A stretch of DNA of 49,928 nt from Saprospiraceae bacterium (GCA_028285085.1 JANQQI010000038.1:1-49928); one strand, 5' to 3'. Positions 23,402-33,346 are shown, counted from the first letter of the stretch. Made by a program: numbers and translations. Notes: generated by a model not told the origin, from the sequence alone.

Positions 23402-26400
23402 ATTTCTCCCTGCGTTTTGGACGATTCGAGTCTAACAAACATATCTTTCTTAATCTTCAAGGACATATCCCATAACGATCGAATTAGGGTCGAACGATAC
23501 TGATAATACTTCCGACGCGTGAGCATATGGGCAGAAAATAAGCCGCCCATGGGATCAAATACCAGTGGACCATCATTTAAATTGGTCACTAGCTCATCGT
23601 ATTCATTAAAGGTATGCACTTTACCTCGACCAGCTTCTTCTTCGGTAGGATGATCAAATTTCCGCCGGTAGAGCACTGTATTTTTGCGTTGATCCATGAC
23701 ATCTTCCATCAGCAACTTCAGGTAAGAATAGAATAAGGTCTGCAGATAAAAGGAAGGCGAATTGGTCTCCATTTTATCCTTGAACTTATTATTGTAAGCG
23801 TAGATTTCGCCGAGGAAGAATTTATTTTTAATCTCGTCCACGTCCTGCTGTACAGAAAGATAGCGTTGAATGACCGCATCCTGTGCCATTTGATCTTCTT
23901 TGCTGAAATTGATCCCGTATTCGTGTTCTGCCTGCATCACCCGGCGATATAAATCTCGTACTCGGATTTCTAATTGGCGACGGGCATTGATCTGTTTTGA
24001 CTGAGTGTCTTCATCCAGCTTTTTAAGTCCTCGGGTAACGAAGTTGGCGATAAGTGCCTCCCTTTCTTCCGCCTCGATCCGTTGATGATGAATGCCGACT
24101 ACATCGTTAAGCGTCAGAGAAAAAGTGACCGAAACCGTCATATGCAGCCAATCTTTAAGCTGATTGTCTTCATCCGCCAAAAGAGCTCGCACGAAAGTCC
24201 TCAAACGCTCAAAGTGAAGCATCCACAATCCAGCAATTTGCGTATTTGGAATCACGGCTGGATCAAGGAAACCATTACGATGCTCCCAAAAGTTAGGGTC
24301 GAAAAACTCAATGATCAATAGGTAGCGCATCATAAATTGCAAAAAGATGCCTTCATCCACTTTTCCATCCAAATTGTAGATGGCACTCATCTGCATGAAA
24401 TAATTCCAGTACCAAAACCGGAATAACTCCGTATCCAGATTGTAGGCATAGACATAAGTCATGACATCCGAACGGAAGTATTGTAACATGTTCTCGTCCA
24501 GATACTCTCCGTACTCTTCACGTAGCAGGTCTAGATCTTGCTTCAAGTCTAAATTGGAAAAAATCAACTCCAGAAGCCTTTCCGTATCTTGTAAGCTTTG
24601 GAAAAGTAATTGGTTGGGGTCATCCGCATCTTCATCAATTTCCAATTTCAGGAAGAAATGATTGACCGACTCTTTTACCGCCGGAGCAATAAAAATACTG
24701 GGCTGGAAAATCTGGAAATAGTTGATACGCATGCTATAATACCAGGAATCTACTCCCGAAGAGCCCGTAACAATCACAAAAGAGGTTGGCTTATTATTTT
24801 CACCAAAAACACTTGAAATCACCTTGTAGGCACCGTCGAGCGCACTGATGATTTGTTGACAACCACCATTGTGCTCCATATTAAAATCCGTCACCCCATC
24901 CATCCGATAGCTTTGATGAAACCGATTCTTGAACGCCAGATCGAAAGTATCGACCAGCGAATCCAAAAAGGTATGAATGTAGCTTTCGTTGGTAAAAAGG
25001 GTAGAATTACCGCTAGCCAGTTCACGAATCATCTGGTACACTTCTTCCAGAAAAGGCCGTAGCTCAATGAAGTAAACATAGAGCAGTGGATCCTGAATGC
25101 CGTCATTATAATTGACAAACATATTGAGCACCTTCTCTCGCAAGATTTTGGAGAGGTTACAACGATAAAGATCGTTGCGAATGGTACGCAACACTTTTAG
25201 TGAAAACGAAAACTCTATCAATTTTTCACTGAAAAAAGATTGTTGCCGTTTATCCGATTTTGAGGTAATGGCTGCTAAATCTGCCTCCTGATATTTAAAC
25301 TTGAGCGTCGTATCAATCTTACGAATGTGCTGGCGAATATTTTTATCCTGGTCCCGAAACGACTCATCAACAAGCTTTTTGATGATTGTCAGAGTAGAAG
25401 CTAAATCTTTACCGCTATTACTCCCCGGATACATAAAATCGGTTGTACCAGAGGTCACTTCGATGGTATCAAAGGGATCATTGAGGGCTTTGAAGTGAGC
25501 AATCGTTTCGAGCAGGTGCCCCGGTTTAATATCCCATTTAATGAACAGCTCGAGATCATCGACAGTCAAATCGGGTTCGTGAAAGCCAGCCGGAAAGGTC
25601 AAGCTTCCCTCAGTTTTATTGAGTTCTATTTGATTAAAAAACTCAAAGTCAAAGCCGAAAGTGGTCAGGGTTTTTACAAATACATGGGCCGCCTCAGCGG
25701 ATTCTTGCTGACCGTCTTGGTCAAAAAAGTGCTGTAGCAGGGAATTGTCCACAATAGCGCGGTACAGATCGAAGGATTGATCTTGAATATGTTCTTGAAA
25801 AAGCGCTTTTGCAAAATTTTCCAAGTCGTGGAGTCGCAGCTCGCGAATTCGAAAGATCGCTTCGCTAATGCGATGAAAACTATTGCTAAAAAAAACGATC
25901 GTTAGCTCATGCCATCCAAAGGACTCGGAGATAATGAAGTTCAATTGGTCCGTATCGCAATCTTGTTTTAAGATCGTTTTAATCGCCATCTCCACCACAG
26001 ACACAAACTTGGCACCGGTACCGACCAATAGGCCGTTATTTAGCTTCAACCGCGTTACCCCAATAAAAGGGAACAGCTTAGTATCTGGCCCCGGAACAAA
26101 AGTCCGCTTAGCCATTTCAATCAACTTGCTATCAAACAAGCGGTCATCTTCGTGCAGTTGACGTTTATCGTGCGTCAAAACAGGTGTCGTCCCTGTCAGG
26201 ATTTGATAATTAAATTTATCAGAATACTCGCGCGTTTCATTTTTCTGAGAAATGAAGTAACTGTAAGGATGGAAGTTTCGATTGGTAAGTGTATAGTCAT
26301 CAATCAGAGAGATGACGGCCAGATCATAATTACCGAATAAATAAAACGCTCTTGGGCGATACAAATATTCGGCGAATTCGGCCTGAGCAGCTTTTTCGGC

Positions 26401-26562
26401 ATCGGAGCAGGTCCGGTTACGGTGCATTTCCGCAAACTTCTCCTGCTTCTCACGATAACCATCAACCAGAGCTTTGATATCCTCTTCGTAAAAACGATCT
26501 TCTTTTCCAAACGGCATCGTAGTGAAGCCAATGAAAAGACTACAGTTATCCGAATAATTCAT
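23398..26562 (-). CDS. Large unrecognised soluble protein coupled to the phosphoesterase
   Basis: Protein of 1054 residues with no signal peptide, membrane segment or family I recognise. I see no Walker A, nuclease or protease motif. The N-terminal ~150 residues have an alpha/beta look (SLFIGFTTMPFG, AFYLFGNYDLAVISLIDDYT). Residues about 150-260 continue with FPFIGVTRLKLNNGLLVG and ESFGWHELTIVFFSNSF. The middle and end are mostly helical, with many aromatic residues (FRFWYWNYFMQMSAIYNLD, YLLIIEFFDPNFWEHRN) and a coiled-coil-like stretch near 870-930. A short beta segment TSFVIVTGSSGVDSWYYSM lies near 628-646. It is the first gene of the pair and overlaps the phosphoesterase start by 4 bp. A scaffold, sensor or effector role is possible, but no function is assigned. 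Confidence 0.75.
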   Translation of the reverse strand: MNYSDNCSLFIGFTTMPFGKEDRFYEEDIKALVDGYREKQEKFAEMHRNRTCSDAEKAAQAEFAEYLYRPRAFYLFGNYDLAVISLIDDYTLTNRNFHPYSYFISQKNETREYSDKFNYQILTGTTPVLTHDKRQLHEDDRLFDSKLIEMAKRTFVPGPDTKLFPFIGVTRLKLNNGLLVGTGAKFVSVVEMAIKTILKQDCDTDQLNFIISESFGWHELTIVFFSNSFHRISEAIFRIRELRLHDLENFAKALFQEHIQDQSFDLYRAIVDNSLLQHFFDQDGQQESAEAAHVFVKTLTTFGFDFEFFNQIELNKTEGSLTFPAGFHEPDLTVDDLELFIKWDIKPGHLLETIAHFKALNDPFDTIEVTSGTTDFMYPGSNSGKDLASTLTIIKKLVDESFRDQDKNIRQHIRKIDTTLKFKYQEADLAAITSKSDKRQQSFFSEKLIEFSFSLKVLRTIRNDLYRCNLSKILREKVLNMFVNYNDGIQDPLLYVYFIELRPFLEEVYQMIRELASGNSTLFTNESYIHTFLDSLVDTFDLAFKNRFHQSYRMDGVTDFNMEHNGGCQQIISALDGAYKVISSVFGENNKPTSFVIVTGSSGVDSWYYSMRINYFQIFQPSIFIAPAVKESVNHFFLKLEIDEDADDPNQLLFQSLQDTERLLELIFSNLDLKQDLDLLREEYGEYLDENMLQYFRSDVMTYVYAYNLDTELFRFWYWNYFMQMSAIYNLDGKVDEGIFLQFMMRYLLIIEFFDPNFWEHRNGFLDPAVIPNTQIAGLWMLHFERLRTFVRALLADEDNQLKDWLHMTVSVTFSLTLNDVVGIHHQRIEAEEREALIANFVTRGLKKLDEDTQSKQINARRQLEIRVRDLYRRVMQAEHEYGINFSKEDQMAQDAVIQRYLSVQQDVDEIKNKFFLGEIYAYNNKFKDKMETNSPSFYLQTLFYSYLKLLMEDVMDQRKNTVLYRRKFDHPTEEEAGRGKVHTFNEYDELVTNLNDGPLVFDPMGGLFSAHMLTRRKYYQYRSTLIRSLWDMSLKIKKDMFVRLESSKTQGEI

Positions 26563-26890
26563 GCGTTCTTCAGTTGGTTTTAGCGCGTCTGCTCTTCCTA
26601 AACACTGTCTTAAAAATCATAGGTACAAGAGAGTAGATTGAAATTCTTTATTTTACCATGCTTTCAAGAGTATGTTCAAAATTTAATTCAATTTGAGAAT
26701 CAAAAACAGGACATTTAAATATACTCTTAACACATTGCGCTCTAAAAAAGTACCTTAGGAAGAGGCTAAGATACTGAAAATTGCAAAAGCGCCTATGGAA
26801 TATTTGACGACCATGAATATCACCAAAAACAAACCTCAAATTAAAACATCGTTCTACTTAGGCCTCTTGAAAAATGAAGATTAGCATCAC
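26563..26890. other. 328-bp AT-rich divergent intergenic region
   Basis: No credible gene: a 63-codon minus frame here has no supporting features. It must hold the promoters of the unknown operon (minus) and the transporter gene (plus), but no perfect TAnnTTTG box is present on either strand. An 8-bp inverted repeat AAGAGTAT (26666-26673)/ATACTCTT (26721-26728) and a small CTTAG/CTAAG dyad near 26755-26770 are the only structures noticed. Confidence 0.5.
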
Positions 26891-28363
26891 ATGAAACTAA
26901 CCCGCCAAAATGTCGGCCTAATAGCTGGGCCCGTTGCTTTTTTACTGATTTTACTGGGCTACCATCCAGAAGGATTGAGCAAAGAAGCAAATGCAGTACT
27001 AGCCTCCTCTACCTGGATCGCTATCTGGTGGATTACGGAAGCCATCCCTATTGCTGTGACGGCCTTACTGCCCATTGTATTGTTCCCACTCAGCGGCGGC
27101 TTGGCCCTAAAATCAACAACCGCCGCTTACGGTCATAAGCTTATTTTTCTCTTCGTCGGCGGATTCATCCTGGCTATTGTCATTGAGAAATGGCATCTCC
27201 ATCGCCGCATGGCTCTGCAAATCATTAATTTGATCGGTTCCAGCGTTGTCAATATTATTCTTGGCTTTATGTTGGCAACCGCCTTCCTATCGATGTGGAT
27301 TTCCAATACGGCCACCGCGGTAATGATGATGCCTATTTGTATGGCTATTATCAAACAGCTGCAGGATAATCCTGCCACCGTAGAAAACGAAAATCGCATC
27401 TTTGGCAAAGCACTTTTGCTGGGCATTGCTTACAGTGCCTCAATTGGAGGAATGGCCACCCTCATCGGTACACCACCCAATCTGGTGTTAGCTGGCGTCG
27501 TTGAAAAGACCTACAATGTGGAGATTACCTTTGCGCAATGGTTTCAATTCGGTCTGCCGATTGCCATTGTTTTATTATTCCTTTGTTGGGTTTATCTTAC
27601 TCGTTATGCTTTTCATTTCCGACAGAAATCCTTTCCCGGAGGGCGGGCCGAAATCCAGCGGCAACTGAAAGCGCTCGGGCCGATGAGTTACGAAGAGAAG
27701 CTCATATTGCTCGTTTTCGTCTTAACTGCTTTTTGCTGGATCAGTCGATCCTTTCTTCTGAAGCCGCTCCTCCCGGCGATCGACGATACCATCATTGCCA
27801 TTGCTAGTGCTATTGTGGTTTTTTTGCTCCCAACCAAGGATCGTCAACAACAATTACTCAATTGGAAAGAAGCAGTACAGCTCCCTTGGGGAATTTTGTT
27901 ACTATTTGGTGGTGGGATGGCTCTGGCGGCCGGCTTTGAAGCGAGTGGACTAGCTCAATGGATTGGCGATCAAATGGCTAGTTTTGAGAATATCGCTTTG
28001 CTCTTACTCGTATTCTTGCTCATTATCATTATTAATTTTCTTACCGAAATTACTTCTAATACCGCTACAACGGCTATGCTCTTGCCCGTTTTAGCGCCAA
28101 TGGCCATCACTATTGGCGTACACCCTTACCTCCTAATGGTCGCGGCAACGGTTGCTGCTTCTTGCGCATTTATGCTGCCCGTTGCCACCCCGCCTAATAC
28201 AGTAGTCTTCGGAGCAGGTTATTTACGTATCCCGGATATGGTCCGAGTCGGCGTTTGGATGAATATATTATCCATCATCTTACTCACGTTAATGGTTTAT
28301 TATGTTTTACCGGTGTTATGGCAGTTCGATCCTCGCAGCATTCCGGTCGGCTGGGGGGAATAA
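26891..28363 (+). CDS. DASS (SLC13) family sodium-coupled dicarboxylate/anion transporter
   Basis: Inner-membrane transporter of 490 residues with about eleven or more membrane segments. The two diagnostic SNT motifs that line the sodium and substrate sites are present: WISNTATAVMMMP (SNT at 138-140) and EITSNTATTAMLLP (SNT at 389-391). ASIGGMATLIGTPPN (about 183-197) and the matching CAFMLPVATPPNTVVFG near the C-terminus are the family's paired hairpin regions. Likely cargo is a C4-dicarboxylate, citrate or sulfate with Na+; the sequence alone does not decide. It is monocistronic on the plus strand and diverges from the unknown operon. Confidence 0.92.
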   Translation: MKLTRQNVGLIAGPVAFLLILLGYHPEGLSKEANAVLASSTWIAIWWITEAIPIAVTALLPIVLFPLSGGLALKSTTAAYGHKLIFLFVGGFILAIVIEKWHLHRRMALQIINLIGSSVVNIILGFMLATAFLSMWISNTATAVMMMPICMAIIKQLQDNPATVENENRIFGKALLLGIAYSASIGGMATLIGTPPNLVLAGVVEKTYNVEITFAQWFQFGLPIAIVLLFLCWVYLTRYAFHFRQKSFPGGRAEIQRQLKALGPMSYEEKLILLVFVLTAFCWISRSFLLKPLLPAIDDTIIAIASAIVVFLLPTKDRQQQLLNWKEAVQLPWGILLLFGGGMALAAGFEASGLAQWIGDQMASFENIALLLLVFLLIIIINFLTEITSNTATTAMLLPVLAPMAITIGVHPYLLMVAATVAASCAFMLPVATPPNTVVFGAGYLRIPDMVRVGVWMNILSIILLTLMVYYVLPVLWQFDPRSIPVGWGE

Positions 28364-28420
28364 AAAATGAGCAGCAATAATTCCAGAGATTTTATACCTT
28401 GTGCTTAAACACTAGATGTT

Positions 28421-28909
28421 ATGACCTCTTGCCTTTATCTTGATACGCCGATCGGTTTTTTTGAAATTCAAGGGAGTCCTCATGGGCTCAGTTCTGTAAA
28501 ACGAGTAGAGAAAACCGGTAAGGATAGTAAAAAGCCAGCGGCGTGCGTATTGGAAGGTCGCAAGCAATTGCAAGAATATTTTGCGCGCAAGCGCAAGCAA
28601 TTTGATGTGCTCTTGGATTGGCGAGAAGCCACCGAATTCCACCGTGGTGTTTGGAGTATTTTGCGCGAGATTCCCTATGGTCATACCAGTAGCTACTCCC
28701 GTATTGCAGAAAAGTTGGGTGATGTCAAAAAATTACGGGCTGTTGGCCAGGCTAATCGATTGAATCCGATCGCCATCATTGTTCCTTGCCATCGGGTTAT
28801 TGCCAAGAACGGTGATCTCCACGGCTATTTCTATGGCTTGGATGTGAAGCGTAAATTACTCGAGCTCGAAAACCCGATGAGCTTCGCTGAGCAAGGTGCC
28901 TTGTTCTAA
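28421..28909 (+). CDS. ogt: Methylated-DNA--[protein]-cysteine S-methyltransferase
   Basis: Suicide DNA repair protein of 162 residues that transfers alkyl groups from O6-alkylguanine to its own cysteine. The active site IVPCHRVI (cysteine 123) is intact. The recognition helix and asparagine hinge are also seen (YGHTSSYSRIAEKLG at about 86-100, VGQANRLNPIAI at about 108-119). The N-terminal domain is short and there is no Ada-type regulatory domain, so it is the Ogt type. Its stop codon overlaps that of the convergent ligA gene by 4 bp. Confidence 0.94.
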   Translation: MTSCLYLDTPIGFFEIQGSPHGLSSVKRVEKTGKDSKKPAACVLEGRKQLQEYFARKRKQFDVLLDWREATEFHRGVWSILREIPYGHTSSYSRIAEKLGDVKKLRAVGQANRLNPIAIIVPCHRVIAKNGDLHGYFYGLDVKRKLLELENPMSFAEQGALF

Positions 28910-31038
28910 TTCTTTCCCATTAAGGTTAAAAACTCTGCTTCGGTCAGGATTTCCACAGATCCCAAGGCCTGAGCTTTCTTCAGTTTAGAACCTGCTTTTT
29001 CACCCACAACTAAAATATTTAGATTCGAGCTAACGGCACTAATGTTTTTAGCCCCGGCACTTTCGGCCAGCGCCTGCGCTTCTTTACGGCCCATTTGCTG
29101 CAACGTACCAGTGAAAAGAATGGTCTTACCCAATAGCGGTGCATTTTCGCCGACAACTTGTGGACGATCGGCCTCCGTTTGCCGCATATTTACACCCAAA
29201 CCTTCCATCTCTTGCAATAGTTCGACATTACTCTCCTGGGCAAAGAAGTCAATAACATTTTCAGCGACTACCGGCCCAACATCTTTAATATTGGTAAAAT
29301 CTTCCAGCGTCCGGTCGCGTAGATCAAGCACGTGATCCACTTCTCCAGCAATTAGTTTAGACACCTTTTTCCCGAGGTGATGAATACTCAGGCTATGTAG
29401 CAAACGGTGAATGGGATTTTGCTTGGCTTTATCGATGGCGCGTTGGAGGTTGGCCGCCGACTTTTCGCCAAAGCCTTCCAGCTCGGCGATGGCCGCATAA
29501 TCCAGGCGATAGATATCCGCCAAACTGCGTAACCACCCCTGTTGATAAAAGCGTTCTATGTAAGACTTGCCAAATCCATCGATATCCATCGCATCTTTCG
29601 AGACGTGAAAGATCATGCGCTGTAAAACCTGGGCTTCACAATTATGATAGTTGACACAACGCCACGCCGCTTCGCCTTCGCTTTTTTCCAAAGGCGTAGC
29701 GCACGAAGGGCAATGGGTTGGGAATTCAACAACTTGCTCGGAGCCATCACGTAATTCTTCCAGGGGTTTAACAATATAGGGGATCACATCTCCTGCACGC
29801 TCAACGAGCACCGTGTCCCCTAAACGAATATCCTTAGATTGAATAAAATCTTCGTTGTGTAGGGATACCGAAGAGACAGTTACCCCCGCTAGTTGTACTG
29901 GTTCAAGCTTGGCGACCGGCGTGATGGAGCCAATCTTACCAATTTGATAGTCGATATTGAGCAGTTTGCTCGTCGCTTGTTTTGCTTTGAATTTATACGC
30001 GATAGCCCAACGTGGATGATGGCTCGTGTAGCCGCACTTCTCTTGCAATTCAAGGCTATTCACCTTGACGACCATCCCATCAATTTCGTAGGGATAATCT
30101 TCTCGACGCCGTTCCCAATCCAGGCAGAATTCAGTTACCTCGGTGATATTTTTGCAGACTTTGCGCTCTTTCTCCGGTATCTTAAACCCAAGCTCACCTA
30201 GCAATTCAATTGTCTCATCGTGGGTCGAAAAGGTTGATAGTTGACTCTCATTTTGCCCGTCAACGGCATAACCCAGTTGGTAAATGAAGGCTTCGAGTCC
30301 ACGTCGAGCCACTTCTTGTGGATCTTTCATGCGAAGTCCTCCCGTTGCAGAATTTCTAGGATTTGCAAAGAGACTCAGGCCTTCTGCTTCACGTGCTTTA
30401 TTGATCTTTTTAAATATATCTTTTCTAATCAAAACCTCTCCTCTTAACTCTGCCTTGGCAATGCCACGTCGGTTGAAGTTTGCCCGCAAGGGAATCGATC
30501 GAATCGCCCGGGCATTATTGGTCATCTCTTCACCTTGTACACCATTGCCCCGCGTTGCTCCGCGCATCAACTGGTCATTTTCGTAAACCAGCGCAATACT
30601 TCCTCCGTCGAATTTTGGCTCAACACAATATTCAATATCAGTCTCCTCTGGGAGCAGCGTAAGTTTTTTGATCTGTGTATCAAAATCCTGCAAGTCTTCG
30701 GCATTATAAGAATTGGCCAAGGACAACATCGGAATAAGATGCGCCACACTCGGAAAATCTTCTGTCAGATCATTGGATACCCGCTGAGTCGGTGAGTTGG
30801 GAGAAAGCAACGCAGGAAATTGAGCTTCCAATTTCTCCAAACGTTTGTATAAACTATCGTACTCAAAATCGCTCAACACCGGATCGTTTTGTACATAATA
30901 GCGCCATTCGTGATATTCAATCAGCTCATGCAATTCGGTAACTTCTGCTGTAGCCAACGACTGATCGCTTGGAATATCAGTTTTTAATAGTGCTTTAGAT
31001 CGTTCAAAAAACTGCCTTTGTTGGGCTGAGGTGTACAT
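28906..31038 (-). CDS. ligA: NAD-dependent DNA ligase
   Basis: Seals nicks between Okazaki fragments and in repair, using NAD+. The chain has 710 residues from the ATG at 31038; an upstream in-frame ATG would add ten non-conserved residues. Domain order is standard. Domain Ia (HEWRYYVQNDPVLSDFEYD near 43-61) binds NMN. The adenylation domain has the active lysine 142 in EPKFDGGSIAL, and an OB fold follows. A four-cysteine zinc finger (CPSCATPLEK... CVNYHNC), helix-hairpin-helix repeats (LEGFGEKSAANL, IKDVGPVVAENV) and a C-terminal BRCT domain (LGKTILFTGTLQQMGRKEA) complete it. Monocistronic. Confidence 0.97.
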   Translation of the reverse strand: MYTSAQQRQFFERSKALLKTDIPSDQSLATAEVTELHELIEYHEWRYYVQNDPVLSDFEYDSLYKRLEKLEAQFPALLSPNSPTQRVSNDLTEDFPSVAHLIPMLSLANSYNAEDLQDFDTQIKKLTLLPEETDIEYCVEPKFDGGSIALVYENDQLMRGATRGNGVQGEEMTNNARAIRSIPLRANFNRRGIAKAELRGEVLIRKDIFKKINKAREAEGLSLFANPRNSATGGLRMKDPQEVARRGLEAFIYQLGYAVDGQNESQLSTFSTHDETIELLGELGFKIPEKERKVCKNITEVTEFCLDWERRREDYPYEIDGMVVKVNSLELQEKCGYTSHHPRWAIAYKFKAKQATSKLLNIDYQIGKIGSITPVAKLEPVQLAGVTVSSVSLHNEDFIQSKDIRLGDTVLVERAGDVIPYIVKPLEELRDGSEQVVEFPTHCPSCATPLEKSEGEAAWRCVNYHNCEAQVLQRMIFHVSKDAMDIDGFGKSYIERFYQQGWLRSLADIYRLDYAAIAELEGFGEKSAANLQRAIDKAKQNPIHRLLHSLSIHHLGKKVSKLIAGEVDHVLDLRDRTLEDFTNIKDVGPVVAENVIDFFAQESNVELLQEMEGLGVNMRQTEADRPQVVGENAPLLGKTILFTGTLQQMGRKEAQALAESAGAKNISAVSSNLNILVVGEKAGSKLKKAQALGSVEILTEAEFLTLMGKN

Positions 31039-31235
31039 ATTTGCAGGTATTATTATGTCGAGATTCAAAAGGATAAAAACGCGTTCGCAAAATAGTCATT
31101 TCCCCCGATTTAAAGTTCTAAAAAACAGAGCGCGACACGCTTAAAAGTCAAACAAATCAAAGCCATTTTGCTTTCTCTTGAGTTCCCCTGAAAATATTGC
31201 ACAGAATTTGCATGTGTACCTGCAAAAGAGTTTTT

Positions 31236-31760
31236 ATGATGCTATCTACCCAACGACTAATCATCGTTTGTTGCTTGTTTTTTACATGTTCTTTACAAGC
31301 TCAAGATTACATCCCCAATATTCAAATACAAGCTAACCATATGGCTCACGCCACTGTGCACGGTGACCTCGAGAGCATTGCCGACCATACCTATCCAGAC
31401 ATCGTCAGCATGGTAGGCGGCCGCGAGCATCTCATCAACACGATCCGCCAGCAGTTCACGGATATGAAAAATGAGCAAATGTATTTTCGTAAGATCGAAA
31501 TCGGGATGCCGTCCGAAGTCGTAATGGCTGGAGAAGAATTGCATTGTCTCGTCCCCCAGACGATTGTTCTGGAACTACCGGAAGGGCAGATGACGACACG
31601 TGGCTATCTTTTAGCTATTTCACAGGATCAAGGCGAGCAATGGTATTTTATCGATACAGCTCAATTGACCAACGAAAATATCGAAACCATTTTACCCAAC
31701 TATAATCAAGATCTCAAAATCCCGATCTACCAAAATCCGGTTTTAGAAAAGGTAAAATAA
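31236..31760 (+). CDS. Small secreted protein of unknown function
   Basis: Exported protein of 174 residues. The double ATG at 31236/31239 opens a signal peptide (MLSTQRLIIVCCLFFTCSLQAQ); an earlier ATG at 31197 would put a cysteine-rich non-hydrophobic stretch in front. The mature part starts with helices (IQIQANHMAHATVHGDLESI) and DHTYPDIVSMVGGREHLINT, then strands typical of an NTF2/SnoaL-like fold, ending with EQWYFIDTAQLTNENIETIL. The fold is a guess from pattern. It lies 143 bp before the conserved 473-residue gene and has no clear partner. Confidence 0.65.
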   Translation: MMLSTQRLIIVCCLFFTCSLQAQDYIPNIQIQANHMAHATVHGDLESIADHTYPDIVSMVGGREHLINTIRQQFTDMKNEQMYFRKIEIGMPSEVVMAGEELHCLVPQTIVLELPEGQMTTRGYLLAISQDQGEQWYFIDTAQLTNENIETILPNYNQDLKIPIYQNPVLEKVK

Positions 31761-31844
31761 CATTTATACAATCCGTCTGTTCTCAATTAATGCTTAGAAC
31801 TAATCAAGTGCAATCGGCATATCCAAGCGATAATGTCGGTTGAG

Positions 31845-31878
31845 TTGTTTAACAACAACACGTTTTTACGTAAATTTG
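31845..31878 (+). promoter_or_regulatory. Putative promoter for the 473-residue conserved protein and VanY-like genes
   Basis: TTG (31845-31847) and a perfect -7 box TAAATTTG (31871-31878) separated by 23 bp. A start near 31883 gives a leader of about 20 nt. Confidence 0.5.
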
Positions 31879-31903
31879 AAATTTTCTCACAAAGCCAAAA
31901 ACT

Positions 31904-33325
31904 ATGGCTCGTCAGGCACTAGAAACCGAACAGAAAGCGCTGGAAATAAATCTGGATGACTCCATTTACGGGACCTTTTCCGAAATTGGGGCTGGGCAGG
32001 AGGTCGCGCGCTACTTTTTTCAAGTAGGTGCAGCAGCCGGGACGATCGCAAAAACGATGTCGGCATACGACAAAGTCTATTCCGATAAGATTTATGGGGT
32101 GGAAGCCAGTGGTCGATACGTTTGTGAATCACGACTGTATAAGATGTTGGATCACGAGTATGATCTGATGGAAAGTCGCTTGGCAAATGAACGACCCGGC
32201 ACTAACTTCTTCGTCTTTGCGGATACGGTTTCAGCCATTAACTATACTCGTACAATTAAAGGCGATGGCTGGCTAGGATTGCGTTTCCAGTTACAGCCAG
32301 AAGGACCACCAAATGATATCGTTCTGCACGTTAAAATGCTGGACAATGATAATCAGCTCCAACAGCAGGCCATCGGCGTGCTCGGTGTCAATCTCGTTTA
32401 CGCCTGTTATCGCTATCACCATGATCCCGAAGTCTTGCTTCAATCCTTGATGGATAATCTCCACGATCGGGTAGCCATTGATATGATTCGCATTACCGGT
32501 CCGGATTTCGCTTCGCTCGATAATCGCTGGCTCAGCCTCATGCTCGTTAAGCACGGTTTAAGTGAAGTCGCAATGTTTGGCCCGGATGGTCAGAATGTCC
32601 ACGCCTCTGAGTTTTTGTACAAAAAGCATGTGCTGGTCGTGCGCGGTAGCTTTCGCCCGGCAACGCTCGTCAATCTCGATATGATTAAATCGAGTTGGGA
32701 GCAGTTTCGCAATGAACCAGAAGTTGATCCCCGACGTGCGTTTTTGCTAACGGAAATTACACTGGATAACTTATCCGCAAGTGGCGAACTCGACGAAAAA
32801 GATTTTCTCGATCGGGCAGAAGTCCTTTGCAAGCTGGGACAAACGGTAGTGATTTCCAATTGTGAGCAACATCAAAAATTGATTAGCTATTTATCTGATT
32901 ATAAAGTTCAGAAACTCGGATTGGTGCTGGGGATTCAACAAATGTTGGAGATTATAAACGAAAAATATTACAAAAACTTAGACGGTCGATTGCTCGCTTC
33001 GTTTGGTGAGTTATTTACTCGAAATGTCAAGATGTATGTCTATCCCGCTATGCAGGAAGGTAGCGCCGAATTGATGCGTTGCGATAATCTACCGATCCCG
33101 GAAGGCATTAAGTTTTTATTTCAACACTTACTAGACAGCGGGCAGATTGTAGATATCGCCAAATTCAATCCAGATATTTTACATATTTTTTCAAAAACAG
33201 TGCTTGATATGCTCAAACGTGACGAAGCGGGTTGGGAAGCGATGGTGCCCCCAAAAGTAGCTAAGCTGATCAAGGAACGTCACCTCTTTGGCTTTCCCAG
33301 TGAGCAGATGGAATTCGAGTACTAG
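31904..33325 (+). CDS. Conserved protein of unknown function (473 residues)
   Basis: Soluble cytoplasmic protein with no signal peptide. The N-terminal block YGTFSEIGAGQEVARYFF (about 22-39) and GTIAKTMSAYDKVYSD look strongly conserved in character, as in an enzyme or RNA-binding core, but I cannot assign a family. Other notable stretches are FFVFADTVSAINYTR, KGDGWLGLRFQ, a basic/aromatic RNADDIR-free middle region, and RAFLLTEITLDNLSASGELD. I see no nucleotidyltransferase HxGH, Walker or barrel features that would support any functional label. Upstream lies a good promoter, and the VanY-like gene follows after 21 bp, so they may be cotranscribed. Confidence 0.75.
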   Translation: MARQALETEQKALEINLDDSIYGTFSEIGAGQEVARYFFQVGAAAGTIAKTMSAYDKVYSDKIYGVEASGRYVCESRLYKMLDHEYDLMESRLANERPGTNFFVFADTVSAINYTRTIKGDGWLGLRFQLQPEGPPNDIVLHVKMLDNDNQLQQQAIGVLGVNLVYACYRYHHDPEVLLQSLMDNLHDRVAIDMIRITGPDFASLDNRWLSLMLVKHGLSEVAMFGPDGQNVHASEFLYKKHVLVVRGSFRPATLVNLDMIKSSWEQFRNEPEVDPRRAFLLTEITLDNLSASGELDEKDFLDRAEVLCKLGQTVVISNCEQHQKLISYLSDYKVQKLGLVLGIQQMLEIINEKYYKNLDGRLLASFGELFTRNVKMYVYPAMQEGSAELMRCDNLPIPEGIKFLFQHLLDSGQIVDIAKFNPDILHIFSKTVLDMLKRDEAGWEAMVPPKVAKLIKERHLFGFPSEQMEFEY

Positions 33326-33346
33326 TCTTAGCCTCAAATCAAATTT

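Noticed and set aside
26648-26839. 63-codon minus-strand frame in the intergenic region
   Set aside because: AT-rich, no start context, composition unlike a protein, no family features.
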